Shown: positions 14,121 through 23,865 of the stretch, in pieces
Numbering within the stretch: the stretch's first letter is position 1
Layout of the letters: each line of letters starts with the position of its first letter
Assembly: GCF_013116825.1 (NCBI RefSeq)
Contig: NZ_JABFNS010000100.1
Location: forward strand, 1-34,689
Source of the DNA: Myxococcus xanthus
GTDB taxonomy: Bacteria; Myxococcota; Myxococcia; Myxococcales; Myxococcaceae
Direction: 5' to 3'
DNA length: 34,689 nucleotides
Made by a program: the position numbers and the translations under genes
The notes under the pieces: generated by a model
What the model saw: the letters and a program-made list of their open reading frames with translations, nothing else
What the model was told of the DNA's origin: nothing
Database searches by the model: none

Positions 14121-16598
14121 TCAGCGCGCCTCCGGGGGCAGGTCGACGACGAAGGTGGCGCCCTTCCCCGGCTGGCTTTCGACGCGAATCGTCCCGCCGT
14201 GCGCCTCCACGAGCCGCCGCGTGATGAAGAGCCCCAGCCCCAGACCTCCGTAGTTGCGGGACGCGGCGCGCTCGAAGCGATCGAAGATGCGCGGCTGCGC
14301 CTCCAGGGGAATGCCCACGCCATGGTCCTGGATGCGGATGCGGGCCCCCTCCCCGACCCGTGACACCTCCATGCGGATGGGCTCGCCGGCGCCGTACTTC
14401 ATCGCGTTGGTCAGCAGGTTGATCATCACCTGCTCCATCCGGAGCCGGTCCCATCGCCCCAGGACGGGCGTGGGCGCCACCAGTTCGAACACGCACCCCG
14501 CCCGGCCCATCTGTCCCCGCAGGTGGCCCGTGACGTCCCGGGCCACCGCCACCAGGTCCATGTCCTCGCGCCGCAGGTCCACGTGGCGCTCGTTGACGCG
14601 CGACACGTCCAGCAGGTGCTCCACCAGGTGCGACAGACGCCGGAGCTGGTCCCCGAAGACATCCAGCAGGGCGGCCACCTTCTCCACGGGAAGCTGGCCG
14701 TCCTCCTGCCGGGACAGGGTCCGCGTCAGTTGCTGCACACGCAGCTTCATGGAGGTGACGGGCGTCTTCAGCTCATGCGAAGCAATCGACAGGAACTCGT
14801 CGCGAGCGCGGATGGACTCCTGGGCCTTGCGATAGAGCTCGGCGTTCTCGATGGCGAAGGCTGCGCGCTGCCCCAGCTCCTCGGCCAGTGAGCGCTCGCG
14901 TGGACCATACGGACGCCCCGGATGCGCCGCGACGACGGACAGCACGCCCAGGATGGGGCCGCGCGCCCGCAGCGGGACATTCAGTGATGCCCGAGCGCTC
15001 AGCGCCCTCACCGCGCCCCACCGTTCGTCTTGGAGCCCATCCGGGTCCAGCAGGCCCGTGGCATCCGGGGACGACTCCGAATGTCCCGTCTCCAACACCC
15101 CATAGGGACCATCCCGCGGTCCGGAGACGGGGGAATGGGCCTGGAGGAACTCGCGGACGGTGCGGCCCCCTTCGGGCGAACTGGCGGCGACGGCCACGGG
15201 GCGCAGCGCCGCGTCCTTGTCCAGCAGGGAGACGACACACAGCGCCCCCAGGGTGGGGACGGACAGCTCCGCCACGCGCTGGAGCGTGGTCTCCGAGTCG
15301 AGCGACGTCACCAGCGCCTGGCTGGCCTCCGACAGGAAGCGCTGCCCCAGCTCCATCTGCTTGAGCTCGGTGACGTCGGTGGAGATGCCGCACAGCGCAT
15401 AGAGCGTGCCCGACGAATCGATGAGCGGGAACTTCTGCGTGAGGTGGGTGTGGACGCCGTCTTCCAGGGGGATGCACTCCTCCCGCTGGACGAGCTCCCC
15501 GGTGGTGAAGACGGCCTGATTCGTCTCACGGAAGCGCGCCGCCTGCGGCCCGGGGAAGATGTCCGACGTGGACTTTCCAGCGACCTCCTGCAGCGTGCGG
15601 TGGAAGAGCCGCTCCCACTCGCGGTTCACGAAGATGTAGCGCTCCTGCCGGTCGATGATGAAGAACACGGCGTTGGCGTTGTCCAGGATGGCGCGCAGCC
15701 GCTTCTCGCTCTCGGCGAGCGCGTCCTCGGCGCGCTTGCGCTCCGTCACGTCGGTCAGCACCGCCAGCGACCGAACCATCCGGCCCGACGCGTCCCGCTC
15801 CGAGATGGCGGAGAGGAGGACGTCGAGCACCTCGCCGTTCTTCTTTAGAATCTGGTACGGCACGTCCTTGCAGACGCCCGTCTTGAAGAACTCGGGCAGG
15901 ACGTGCTCGGTCGCATACCGGCGAGACTCCGGCGTGAAGAAGTCCACGGAGCGACGTCCCAGGACCTCCTCGCGCGAATAGCCCAGGGTGCGCAGCCAGA
16001 ACTCGCTGACGCTGACCAGCCGGCCCTCCGCGTCGATGGAGTGCATCATCGCGGGCGTGTACCTGTAGAGGCTCCGGAACTTCTCCTCCTCCGCGCGAAG
16101 CGCTGCCTCCGTCTGCTTGATGGCGGTGATGTCCCGGAACACGGACGCCGCGCCATAGACGTCCCCCGCCGCGTCGGTGAGCACGCGCGCGCCCGCCTGC
16201 AGCCAGAGGCCCATGGGGTGACGGGCGTTTCGTACGTAGACCTCCGCCTGGTCCACCGCCTCGCCATGCAGCAGGGCACGGCTGAGCGGCAGCGTCTCGA
16301 CGGGATAGGGCGTCACGGTGTCGGGGAGGTAGAGCCCGAAGTACTTCGACCACTGGGACATCGGCATCTCCGGCGGAGGCAGCGCGCCGAAGAACTGCTG
16401 GGCCATGGGGTTGAGGAGGACGAACCGGCCGTGCCGGTCGACCACCGACACGCCATCTCCCATGTTGAGGAAGATCGCCTCCAGGATGCCCAGCGGGATG
16501 CCACCCTCGCCGTCCCCGAAGGCGTGTCCGCCGGGACGCGTGCCATCGTCCCGGGCGAGCGGAGCCGACATCCCGGTGCTGTCATCCAGGTGGTCCAT
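14121..16598 (-). CDS. Sensor histidine kinase with three PAS domains and a GAF domain
   Basis: An 825-residue soluble histidine kinase (numbering from the ATG at 16598). Domain order: PAS 1 (about 37-160), PAS 2 (172-288), PAS 3 (299-415), GAF (425-590), HisKA with phosphate-accepting His608 in SHELKTP (607-613), and HATPase_c with the N box NLLTNAMKYG (727-736), DHGVGIP (758-764), GLGLGLF (785-791) and GKGATFVVDLP. There are no membrane segments, so it probably senses a cytoplasmic signal. No receiver domain is fused and no response regulator is adjacent, so it is an orphan kinase. The start is unsure: the ATG at 16571 and one at 16781 are also in frame; the latter has a purine-rich sequence before it but adds a tail with no domain character. 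Confidence 0.94.
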   Translation of the reverse strand: MDHLDDSTGMSAPLARDDGTRPGGHAFGDGEGGIPLGILEAIFLNMGDGVSVVDRHGRFVLLNPMAQQFFGALPPPEMPMSQWSKYFGLYLPDTVTPYPVETLPLSRALLHGEAVDQAEVYVRNARHPMGLWLQAGARVLTDAAGDVYGAASVFRDITAIKQTEAALRAEEEKFRSLYRYTPAMMHSIDAEGRLVSVSEFWLRTLGYSREEVLGRRSVDFFTPESRRYATEHVLPEFFKTGVCKDVPYQILKKNGEVLDVLLSAISERDASGRMVRSLAVLTDVTERKRAEDALAESEKRLRAILDNANAVFFIIDRQERYIFVNREWERLFHRTLQEVAGKSTSDIFPGPQAARFRETNQAVFTTGELVQREECIPLEDGVHTHLTQKFPLIDSSGTLYALCGISTDVTELKQMELGQRFLSEASQALVTSLDSETTLQRVAELSVPTLGALCVVSLLDKDAALRPVAVAASSPEGGRTVREFLQAHSPVSGPRDGPYGVLETGHSESSPDATGLLDPDGLQDERWGAVRALSARASLNVPLRARGPILGVLSVVAAHPGRPYGPRERSLAEELGQRAAFAIENAELYRKAQESIRARDEFLSIASHELKTPVTSMKLRVQQLTRTLSRQEDGQLPVEKVAALLDVFGDQLRRLSHLVEHLLDVSRVNERHVDLRREDMDLVAVARDVTGHLRGQMGRAGCVFELVAPTPVLGRWDRLRMEQVMINLLTNAMKYGAGEPIRMEVSRVGEGARIRIQDHGVGIPLEAQPRIFDRFERAASRNYGGLGLGLFITRRLVEAHGGTIRVESQPGKGATFVVDLPPEAR

Positions 16599-16800
16599 GG
16601 GAGGGGCGAGTCCAGCGCAAGGAGGCAACGAGGCGCCCTCCCCGTTGGCGTGCCTCCCGTCCACCAACGACTCCTGGACGCCCTTCCTCGTCAACAATGT
16701 TGTCTCGTGGCCACGTCGCCAAGCCGCGCGCTCCAATGAGACCAGCGCTCGATGAAGAAGCCCGTTATAGGAGGGGGCCATTCCCTCCCTTGGAGCCTCC

Positions 16801-17295
16801 ATGCCCGTTACCCTCCGTCCCGCCAAGCCCTCGGATGAGCCCGCCCTGGGGCGCATGGGCGCGGCGCTCGCCCGGAAACACCACGCCTTCGACGCCGCGC
16901 GCTTCATGCTCCCAGACGACGTGGAGTCGGGCTTCCGCAAGTGGCTGGGCGACGAGGCCACGAAGCCCGACGCGGTCGTCCTGGTGGCGGAGCTGGACGG
17001 CGAGGTCGTGGGCTACGCCTACGGCCGCGTGGAAGGCATGAACTGGAATGCCCTGCTGGACCGCAGCGGCGGCTTCCATGACATCTGGGTGGACGAGAAG
17101 GCCCGTGGCGCGGGCGTGGGCGTCCTGCTCGCGGAGGAGATGATGAAGCGCCTGACGGCCCTGGGGGTGCCGCGCGTCGTCCTCTACACCGCCGCGCAGA
17201 ACACGACCGCGCAGCGCATGTTCGCGAAGCTGGGGTGGCGCCCCACCATGGTGGAGATGACGCGCGAGGCGCCCCCTCGTGACGCTATTGAATGA
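16801..17295 (+). CDS. GNAT family N-acetyltransferase
   Basis: A 164-residue acyl-CoA-dependent N-acetyltransferase. The acetyl-CoA pyrophosphate loop is visible as RGAGVG (102-107), following the strand FHDIWVDEKA, and the C-terminal half has the expected LYTAAQNTTAQRMFAKLGW, where Asn and the aromatic end mark the GNAT fold. The ATG has GGAG five bases upstream. The acceptor substrate cannot be predicted. It is divergent from the histidine kinase. Its last 11 bases overlap the end of the convergent haem lipoprotein gene. Confidence 0.93.
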   Translation: MPVTLRPAKPSDEPALGRMGAALARKHHAFDAARFMLPDDVESGFRKWLGDEATKPDAVVLVAELDGEVVGYAYGRVEGMNWNALLDRSGGFHDIWVDEKARGAGVGVLLAEEMMKRLTALGVPRVVLYTAAQNTTAQRMFAKLGWRPTMVEMTREAPPRDAIE

Positions 17296-18916
17296 TTCGC
17301 CGCATCGTCGGGGGATGAGCCACCGCGGCCTTCTGGCTCGGCGTCAGGCGCATGGACTTCATCGACGGTGCCTGGGACGGTGGCAGGCCCTGCGCCAGTC
17401 CGAAGACGAAGCTGAAATCCGACGCGATGCCCGTCTTGCCAGCGAGCGTCGCGTTCCGGTGACAGACGATGCAGTTGCTCGCCTGGGGCCCCTGGCCGAA
17501 GTCCGCGGTCCGCTGGATATAGGTCTCCGTGGTCGTGTTGGCGATGGCCACTGAACCGGAGGGCGTGGGCGCGGCGAAGGGCAGCGGCGCCTTCACGGGC
17601 TTCGTCGGGCTGGGGCTGGGATTGGTGGACCAGAGCACGTTCACCAGCACGTAGTGCTTCCACACCGAGTCCGGGAAGTGCGCCGCGATGTTCTGCTGGA
17701 CCCGTTGATTCACCCGCTGCGCCATCGGGTCGATGGGCGTCAGCCGCGTCACCTGGATGGGCACGGGCCCCGGGCAGCCACCGCCAATGTGGTACGGCGG
17801 CGGCACGTTGGGCTCGCACCCCACCGTCACCTCCGTGGACGTCCCATCCGCCGCGCAGTTGGCGGGCACCGTCAGCGTGCGCGGCGAGCAGGCGGCATCG
17901 AAGAAGTTCCACGCGCCCGTCCCCGCGTCGGTGCCCTGGTCCGGCGCATTCGCCTCGTGTTCGAACGTGGCCCAGATGATGGACGGTTGGGACTGGGTGG
18001 CATGGATGATGTGCAGCCCCACCAGCGCCACGGTCGCCGTCCGGCACCGCTGCGTCGACGGGTCCACCACCACGGCGGGCGACAGCTTGTACGTGTTCCA
18101 GCGCGCGTCGGAGGGATTGGCCACTTCCATCCACGCCGCCTTCAGCTCGATGGCGCCCACCGAGCCGGGCGCTGGCTGGTATGCGCCTTGTGGCAACACC
18201 ACGGGCACGCCTGAATCCACCAGGGCCAGCTGGTTCGCCGCGTTGTAGAGACCCGCGTCGACGATGTAGTCGTATTCGGGCTGGTTGACCTTCACGTCGT
18301 ACCAGACGTTGGTGTCTCCGGGCGCCCCCAGCCACGCGGGCGAGCCGTCGAAAGGGAACGCCTGGTTCGCGCTCCCCGGGAAGTAGTTCTCCGCGAACTT
18401 CGACGCGACCATCAGCGGCAGGCGTTCCCGGGCTTGCGCCACGGAGAGCCCCGCTTCCGCCAGACATGCATCCGTGATGCGTGCCTGCGTGCCCCAGGCG
18501 GGAGGCGCGCCCCCGTCCGGCAGGAAGAGCTGGCAGGTGCTCATGTACGTCTGCCACTGCACGGGCTCCAGGTCCCCGGGGGTGCCAAAGCCAGCCGTCC
18601 CCCCGTCCATGCCTGACTCGGGCCAGTTCAACGCGATGAACTGCTGCCAGGCGAAGCAGTTCGCGTCTTCCTGGCCCACCACCTGGCTGAAGTCCGGAGG
18701 CACCTCCGGGCCGAGCTCCAGAATCTGCTGGCTCCCACAGTTGAACCGCGGTGGAGCGCCGGCGGGGGCCGCACGGGCGGGAGCCGGAGCCCCCGTCTCC
18801 GGCTGGGCAACGGTCCCCCCCAGAGGCGCTTCCCGGGAGGCCCTGTCCCTGGCACAGCCAGCGGCAAGCAACAGCGACGCCAACGCGACGCCAACGCGAT
18901 TCTGGAGCACGGGCAT
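17285..18916 (-). CDS. Large lipoprotein with one c-type haem-binding motif
   Basis: A 543-residue predicted lipoprotein (ATG at 18916; a GTG two codons upstream is possible). MPVLQNRVGVALASLLLAAGC provides a signal peptide and lipobox ending at Cys21. The mature part starts with a Pro/Ala-rich linker and continues with a large domain I do not recognise, rich in Trp, Asn and Pro (for example ANCFAWQQFIALNWPES). Near the C-terminus NCIVCHRNA contains a single CxxCH motif (Cys482-His486), which would bind one covalent haem; a Met-rich segment (PSMKSMRL) follows that could supply a distal ligand. It would sit at the periplasmic face of a membrane or on the surface. A damaged gene in the same direction ends about 18 bases upstream, so the two probably formed one operon. 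Confidence 0.85.
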   Translation of the reverse strand: MPVLQNRVGVALASLLLAAGCARDRASREAPLGGTVAQPETGAPAPARAAPAGAPPRFNCGSQQILELGPEVPPDFSQVVGQEDANCFAWQQFIALNWPESGMDGGTAGFGTPGDLEPVQWQTYMSTCQLFLPDGGAPPAWGTQARITDACLAEAGLSVAQARERLPLMVASKFAENYFPGSANQAFPFDGSPAWLGAPGDTNVWYDVKVNQPEYDYIVDAGLYNAANQLALVDSGVPVVLPQGAYQPAPGSVGAIELKAAWMEVANPSDARWNTYKLSPAVVVDPSTQRCRTATVALVGLHIIHATQSQPSIIWATFEHEANAPDQGTDAGTGAWNFFDAACSPRTLTVPANCAADGTSTEVTVGCEPNVPPPYHIGGGCPGPVPIQVTRLTPIDPMAQRVNQRVQQNIAAHFPDSVWKHYVLVNVLWSTNPSPSPTKPVKAPLPFAAPTPSGSVAIANTTTETYIQRTADFGQGPQASNCIVCHRNATLAGKTGIASDFSFVFGLAQGLPPSQAPSMKSMRLTPSQKAAVAHPPTMRRIIQ

Positions 18917-18934
18917 GGGCACGCTCGGGGGGGC

Positions 18935-20451
18935 CTACCGGGACGTGACGTGCAGCGCTGCGGGGAACGGCGTCGGTGTCTTCGCCTGCCCCGCACCGGT
19001 GACGAACACACCCCGTGGGCCCGGCGCGCGTCCGCCTGCACGGAGACCAGGATGCGGAGGGCCGCCACCCGCCCGGGATAGGTGTTCCCGGGCACCGCGT
19101 AGTCCACCGACTTCATGTCCTGCACCTGGACGGTGATGCCGCCCCCATCGAAGGTCACGGTCGGCAGCGCGGAGACGTCCGGCAGCAGCGCGGTCAGCAC
19201 CATGGGGACATTCGTGTCACCGGCCCTCACCGTCGGGGCAATCAGGGTGCTGTTGCTGGCCAGGTTCATGGGCACGCCCATGAAATTGGGCACGTGAGTA
19301 CCGACCAGGGCGCTGAACACGCTGGAATGGAAGAGCTGTAGCGGCTGCGCCAGCTCCGTGGACGGCACGCCCACACAGTTCTGTACCGGCGCGCGGGATG
19401 GCTGCGCCAGCCCCATGCCGGTGATTTGCATGAGGAAGGTCTGCGCCACCTGCCCGGCCCAGCGGATCTTCTGGCCGTTGATGGTGATGTCGGAGACGGT
19501 GTAGCGCTTGTTCGGCGGTACCCGGAAGGTGGCGTGCAGGATGTAGTTGCCCGGCATGGGCCTGCCATCCGGGTCCGTCGGCGACGAGGTGCCTCGGACG
19601 ATGGTCCAGAACTCCGCCGCGTTCGTCTGGTCCCGCGTCTGGTAGCCAGAGAAGTCTGGCATCTGGATGTAGAGCCCGGGCGGATTGGCCAGGGTGGCCT
19701 TGTTCGACGGCCGCTGCGGATTGGGCGGCGCGACGAGCTGATTCACGGACAGCCCGATGTGCGGGTCGCTGTTGCGGGCGGGCTGGCCATACTGCGCGCA
19801 GCAGATGAGCGTCTGCGGATTGGAGTTGCCCACGGGACGCGGCACGGTCGCGGCCGACGCGAGCCCGATTTCCGTCTGGAGGGTGTTGGGCGTGCTCGTC
19901 AGGTGCATGGCGCCACCCTGGCTCGCCGTGGACACCGGCCCGCTGTTCCACCGGTTGAGCGGGTTGTACGCGGGGCGCCCCGTGGACGGGGCCATCAGAT
20001 ACAGGTCCTCCAGCGCGATCTGCCGCTTGCCCAGGGTGGAGCGATACAGCTCCAGCACCTTGTTCGGGTCCACCGCCCACAGCGTGTTCCAGTACTCCGG
20101 ATTCTCACACGTGAAGTCGATGCGGAGGATGTTGCCCTGGCTGTCGCGCTCGACGCTCCACTCGCAATACTCGTCCTGCCAGCCCCGGGGGCCGAAGGGG
20201 CCGTAGTGGCTCACGTCCCCGGTACAGGGATTGGTGATTTGCGGCAGGTCCGAGAATGGCGTTCCATCCTTCGTCCGGCCCGTGTCCGCCAGGGCCAGCA
20301 GGTCCTCCTCCGGCAGCACCAGTCCCTTGGCATTCGTCCCACCCTGCCCGCCGAAGTAGAAACCCAGACGGCCGGGGAACGCATTCCACTGGATGGCGGC
20401 GTAGCTCCCCTGCGCCGTGTCCGTCTGCGCGGGGTTGAAATACCAGGTAAT
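18935..20451 (-). pseudogene. Damaged gene upstream of the haem lipoprotein
   Basis: A protein-like frame of about 500 residues with strong coding character but without a normal beginning or end. At the 5' edge, coding-type sequence (ITWYFNPAQTDTAQG) begins abruptly near 20451 with no ATG, GTG or TTG start and no signal peptide; the hydrolase ribosome binding site lies right there. At the 3' end, near the repeat ACACA (19006-19010), the frame would run on into Arg-rich nonsense, but a shift of one or two bases continues it as GVFVTGAGQAKTPTPFPAAL and ends at a TAG at 18935-18937, just before the lipoprotein gene. The body has no family I know; it contains CCAQYGQPARNSDPHIGLS and PDFSGYQTRDQTNAAEFW. 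Probably a remnant of a secreted protein that worked with the haem lipoprotein. A sequencing error could explain the frameshift, but less easily the missing start. Confidence 0.65.
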
Positions 20452-20466
20452 GAAGGGGAGATCTGT

Positions 20467-21927
20467 ATGAGATGGCTGAGCGCGCGCCTCATGGGCGCAT
20501 TGGTGGCATGGGTGCTGGTGGCGCCGGTGGCGGAGGCGGCGAACCGGAAGCAGGAGGTCGACCGGTACATCCATGGGTTCCACCAGAAGGGCCTGTTCAA
20601 CGGAGCGGCGCTCGTGGCCCATGAGGGAGGCATCCTCCTCAAGAAGGGCTACGGCTCCGCGAACCTCGAGTGGAAGGCGCCCAACGCGCCGGACACGAAG
20701 TTCCGCATCGGCTCCATCACCAAGTCCTTCACGGCGACCGTCATCCTGCAGCTCGTCGCCGAGGGAAAGCTCCAGCTCGATGACCCCATCACGAAGCACC
20801 TGCCGGACTACCGGGGTGACACCGGTGGGCGCGTCACCATCACCCACCTGCTGAACCACACCTCCGGCATCCCCAGCTACACGTCGGCTCCCCATTTCCG
20901 GGCCGACTCGGTCAACCCCTATGGCGTCGCGGAGTTCGTGAAGAAGTCCTGCAGTGGCGACCTGGAGTTCGAGCCCGGCACGAAGTACGCATACAACAAC
21001 TGCGGCTACTACCTGCTGGGCGCCCTCATCGAGAAGCTCACCGGCCAGACGTATGCGCAGGCCGTGCAGGCGCGCATCTTCGGCCCCCTGGGCATGAAGG
21101 ACTCCGGCTATGACGTCACCGCCACGGTGCTGCCCAAGCGCGCCAGCGGCTACACGCCCAGGCCGGGCGGGTACGTCAACGCGCCCTACATCGACATGGG
21201 CCAGCCCTACGCCGCCGGCTCGCTGTACTCGACGGTGGAGGACCTGTACCGCTGGGACCGGGCCTTCTACGGCGACACGCTGATGCCCGCCGAGCTCAAG
21301 CAGAAGATGCTCACCCCGGGCCTTCAGCACTACGGCTTCGGCTGGGCCATTGCCCCCGTGCAGTTGCATGACGGCAAGACGAAGCTCCCAGGCATCTTCC
21401 ACAGCGGCGGCATCAACGGCTTCTCATCCCTGCTGGTCCGCGTGCCCGAGCGCAAGGAGGTCGTCATCCTCCTCGACAACGCGACCCACGGCGACCTCCA
21501 GGAGATCGCAAGCGGCGTGCTGAGCATCCTCCATGGCATCGCCCCCCGGCAGGCCCGGATGACCATCGGCACCGTGATGATGGAGTCTCTCGGCAAGGGC
21601 TCCACCGCCGAGGCCATCGCCAACTACCGCGCGCTGAAGAAGACGAAAGAAGCCCAGTACGACTTCAGCGAGTCGCAGTTGAACACGGTGGGCTACCACC
21701 TCTTGCGCGGCGGGCGCGTGGCGGATGCCATCGAGGTGTTCAAGCTCAACGTGGAGACGTTCCCCAAGGGCGCCAACTGCTACGACAGCCTCGGCGAGGC
21801 CTACGCCGCCCACGGTGACAAGGAACAGGCCGTCACGAACTACCGCAAGTCCCTGGAGCTGGACCCCAAGAACGAGAACGCGGTGAAGATGCTCAAGGAG
21901 CTCGAGCAGCCCGCCGCGACGCGGTAG
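20467..21927 (+). CDS. Beta-lactamase-fold serine hydrolase with C-terminal TPR-like repeats
   Basis: A 486-residue exported serine hydrolase of the class C beta-lactamase / penicillin-binding-protein-like family (MEROPS S12). A signal peptide covers residues 1-25 (ending VAEAA). The three catalytic motifs are present: SITK (S83, K86), YNN (176-178) and HSG (312-314). After the roughly 360-residue catalytic domain come helical repeats (NTVGYHLLRGGRVADAIEVFKLN and CYDSLGEAYAAHGDKEQAVTNYRKSLELDPKN, in part) that resemble two tetratricopeptide repeats. Such proteins often cleave peptides or esters rather than antibiotics. The ATG has AAGGGGAG six bases upstream (20453-20460). The gene starts at the broken edge of the divergent damaged gene, so its promoter must lie within that remnant. 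Confidence 0.93.
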   Translation: MRWLSARLMGALVAWVLVAPVAEAANRKQEVDRYIHGFHQKGLFNGAALVAHEGGILLKKGYGSANLEWKAPNAPDTKFRIGSITKSFTATVILQLVAEGKLQLDDPITKHLPDYRGDTGGRVTITHLLNHTSGIPSYTSAPHFRADSVNPYGVAEFVKKSCSGDLEFEPGTKYAYNNCGYYLLGALIEKLTGQTYAQAVQARIFGPLGMKDSGYDVTATVLPKRASGYTPRPGGYVNAPYIDMGQPYAAGSLYSTVEDLYRWDRAFYGDTLMPAELKQKMLTPGLQHYGFGWAIAPVQLHDGKTKLPGIFHSGGINGFSSLLVRVPERKEVVILLDNATHGDLQEIASGVLSILHGIAPRQARMTIGTVMMESLGKGSTAEAIANYRALKKTKEAQYDFSESQLNTVGYHLLRGGRVADAIEVFKLNVETFPKGANCYDSLGEAYAAHGDKEQAVTNYRKSLELDPKNENAVKMLKELEQPAATR

Positions 21928-21956
21928 GCCGCGAGCCTTCCGAAGAAAGCACCGCG

Positions 21957-21985
21957 CCGGGTGCCGCCGCGTGGGCGGCACCCGG
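21957..21985 (-). terminator. Terminator between convergent glnS and the hydrolase gene
   Basis: CCGGGTGCCGCC (21957-21968) and GGCGGCACCCGG (21974-21985) form a perfect 12-pair stem with a GCGTG loop, 14 bases past the glnS stop. On the minus strand it is followed, after a few bases, by GCTTTCTTC, a modest T-rich tract, so it fits best as the glnS terminator. It may also stop transcription coming from the hydrolase gene. Confidence 0.75.
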
Positions 21986-21999
21986 AAGCACGCCAGGGA

Positions 22000-23688
<1,689 letters not shown>

Positions 23689-23706
23689 GATGGGGGCGAA
23701 TCCTCG

Positions 23707-23845
23707 TGAAGCAGCCGGGGGCCGGCAAGGGATTCCTGCTTCAGTGCCGCCCGCCCGGGCCTCCGGGACGAAGGTGGACGTCCCGAAGCCGTGCAGGGGA
23801 ACCCCCGGGGGGGCTCATTTCATCCCCCCGTCCGGAGGGCGGGGG
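23707..23845 (-). promoter_or_regulatory. Structured leader between the glycosyltransferase gene and glnS
   Basis: The 177 bases between these two minus-strand genes contain several inverted repeats. TGAAGCAG (23707-23714) pairs with CTGCTTCA (23736-23743), enclosing a small CCGG/CCGG stem (23715-23718 with 23722-23725). CGGGACG (23764-23770) pairs with CGTCCCG (23779-23785). G-tract 23807-23813 can pair with C-tract 23824-23829, whereas CCCCCG (23825-23830) can instead pair with CGGGGG (23840-23845): two hairpins that exclude each other. One of them may end the glycosyltransferase transcript; the nearest lies about 19 bases before the glnS start codon. A regulatory role is inference only. 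Confidence 0.4.
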
Positions 23846-23865
23846 ACCGGGCCCCTCTCTCTCTG

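Noticed and set aside
16599..16961. Longer N-terminus of the histidine kinase
   Set aside because: It would overlap the divergent GNAT gene and encodes no domain-like sequence; a start at 16781 stays possible and is noted with the gene.
20452..21402. Upstream extension of the damaged minus-strand gene through the hydrolase
   Set aside because: The frame there is only the complement of the hydrolase gene and shows no start or signal peptide.
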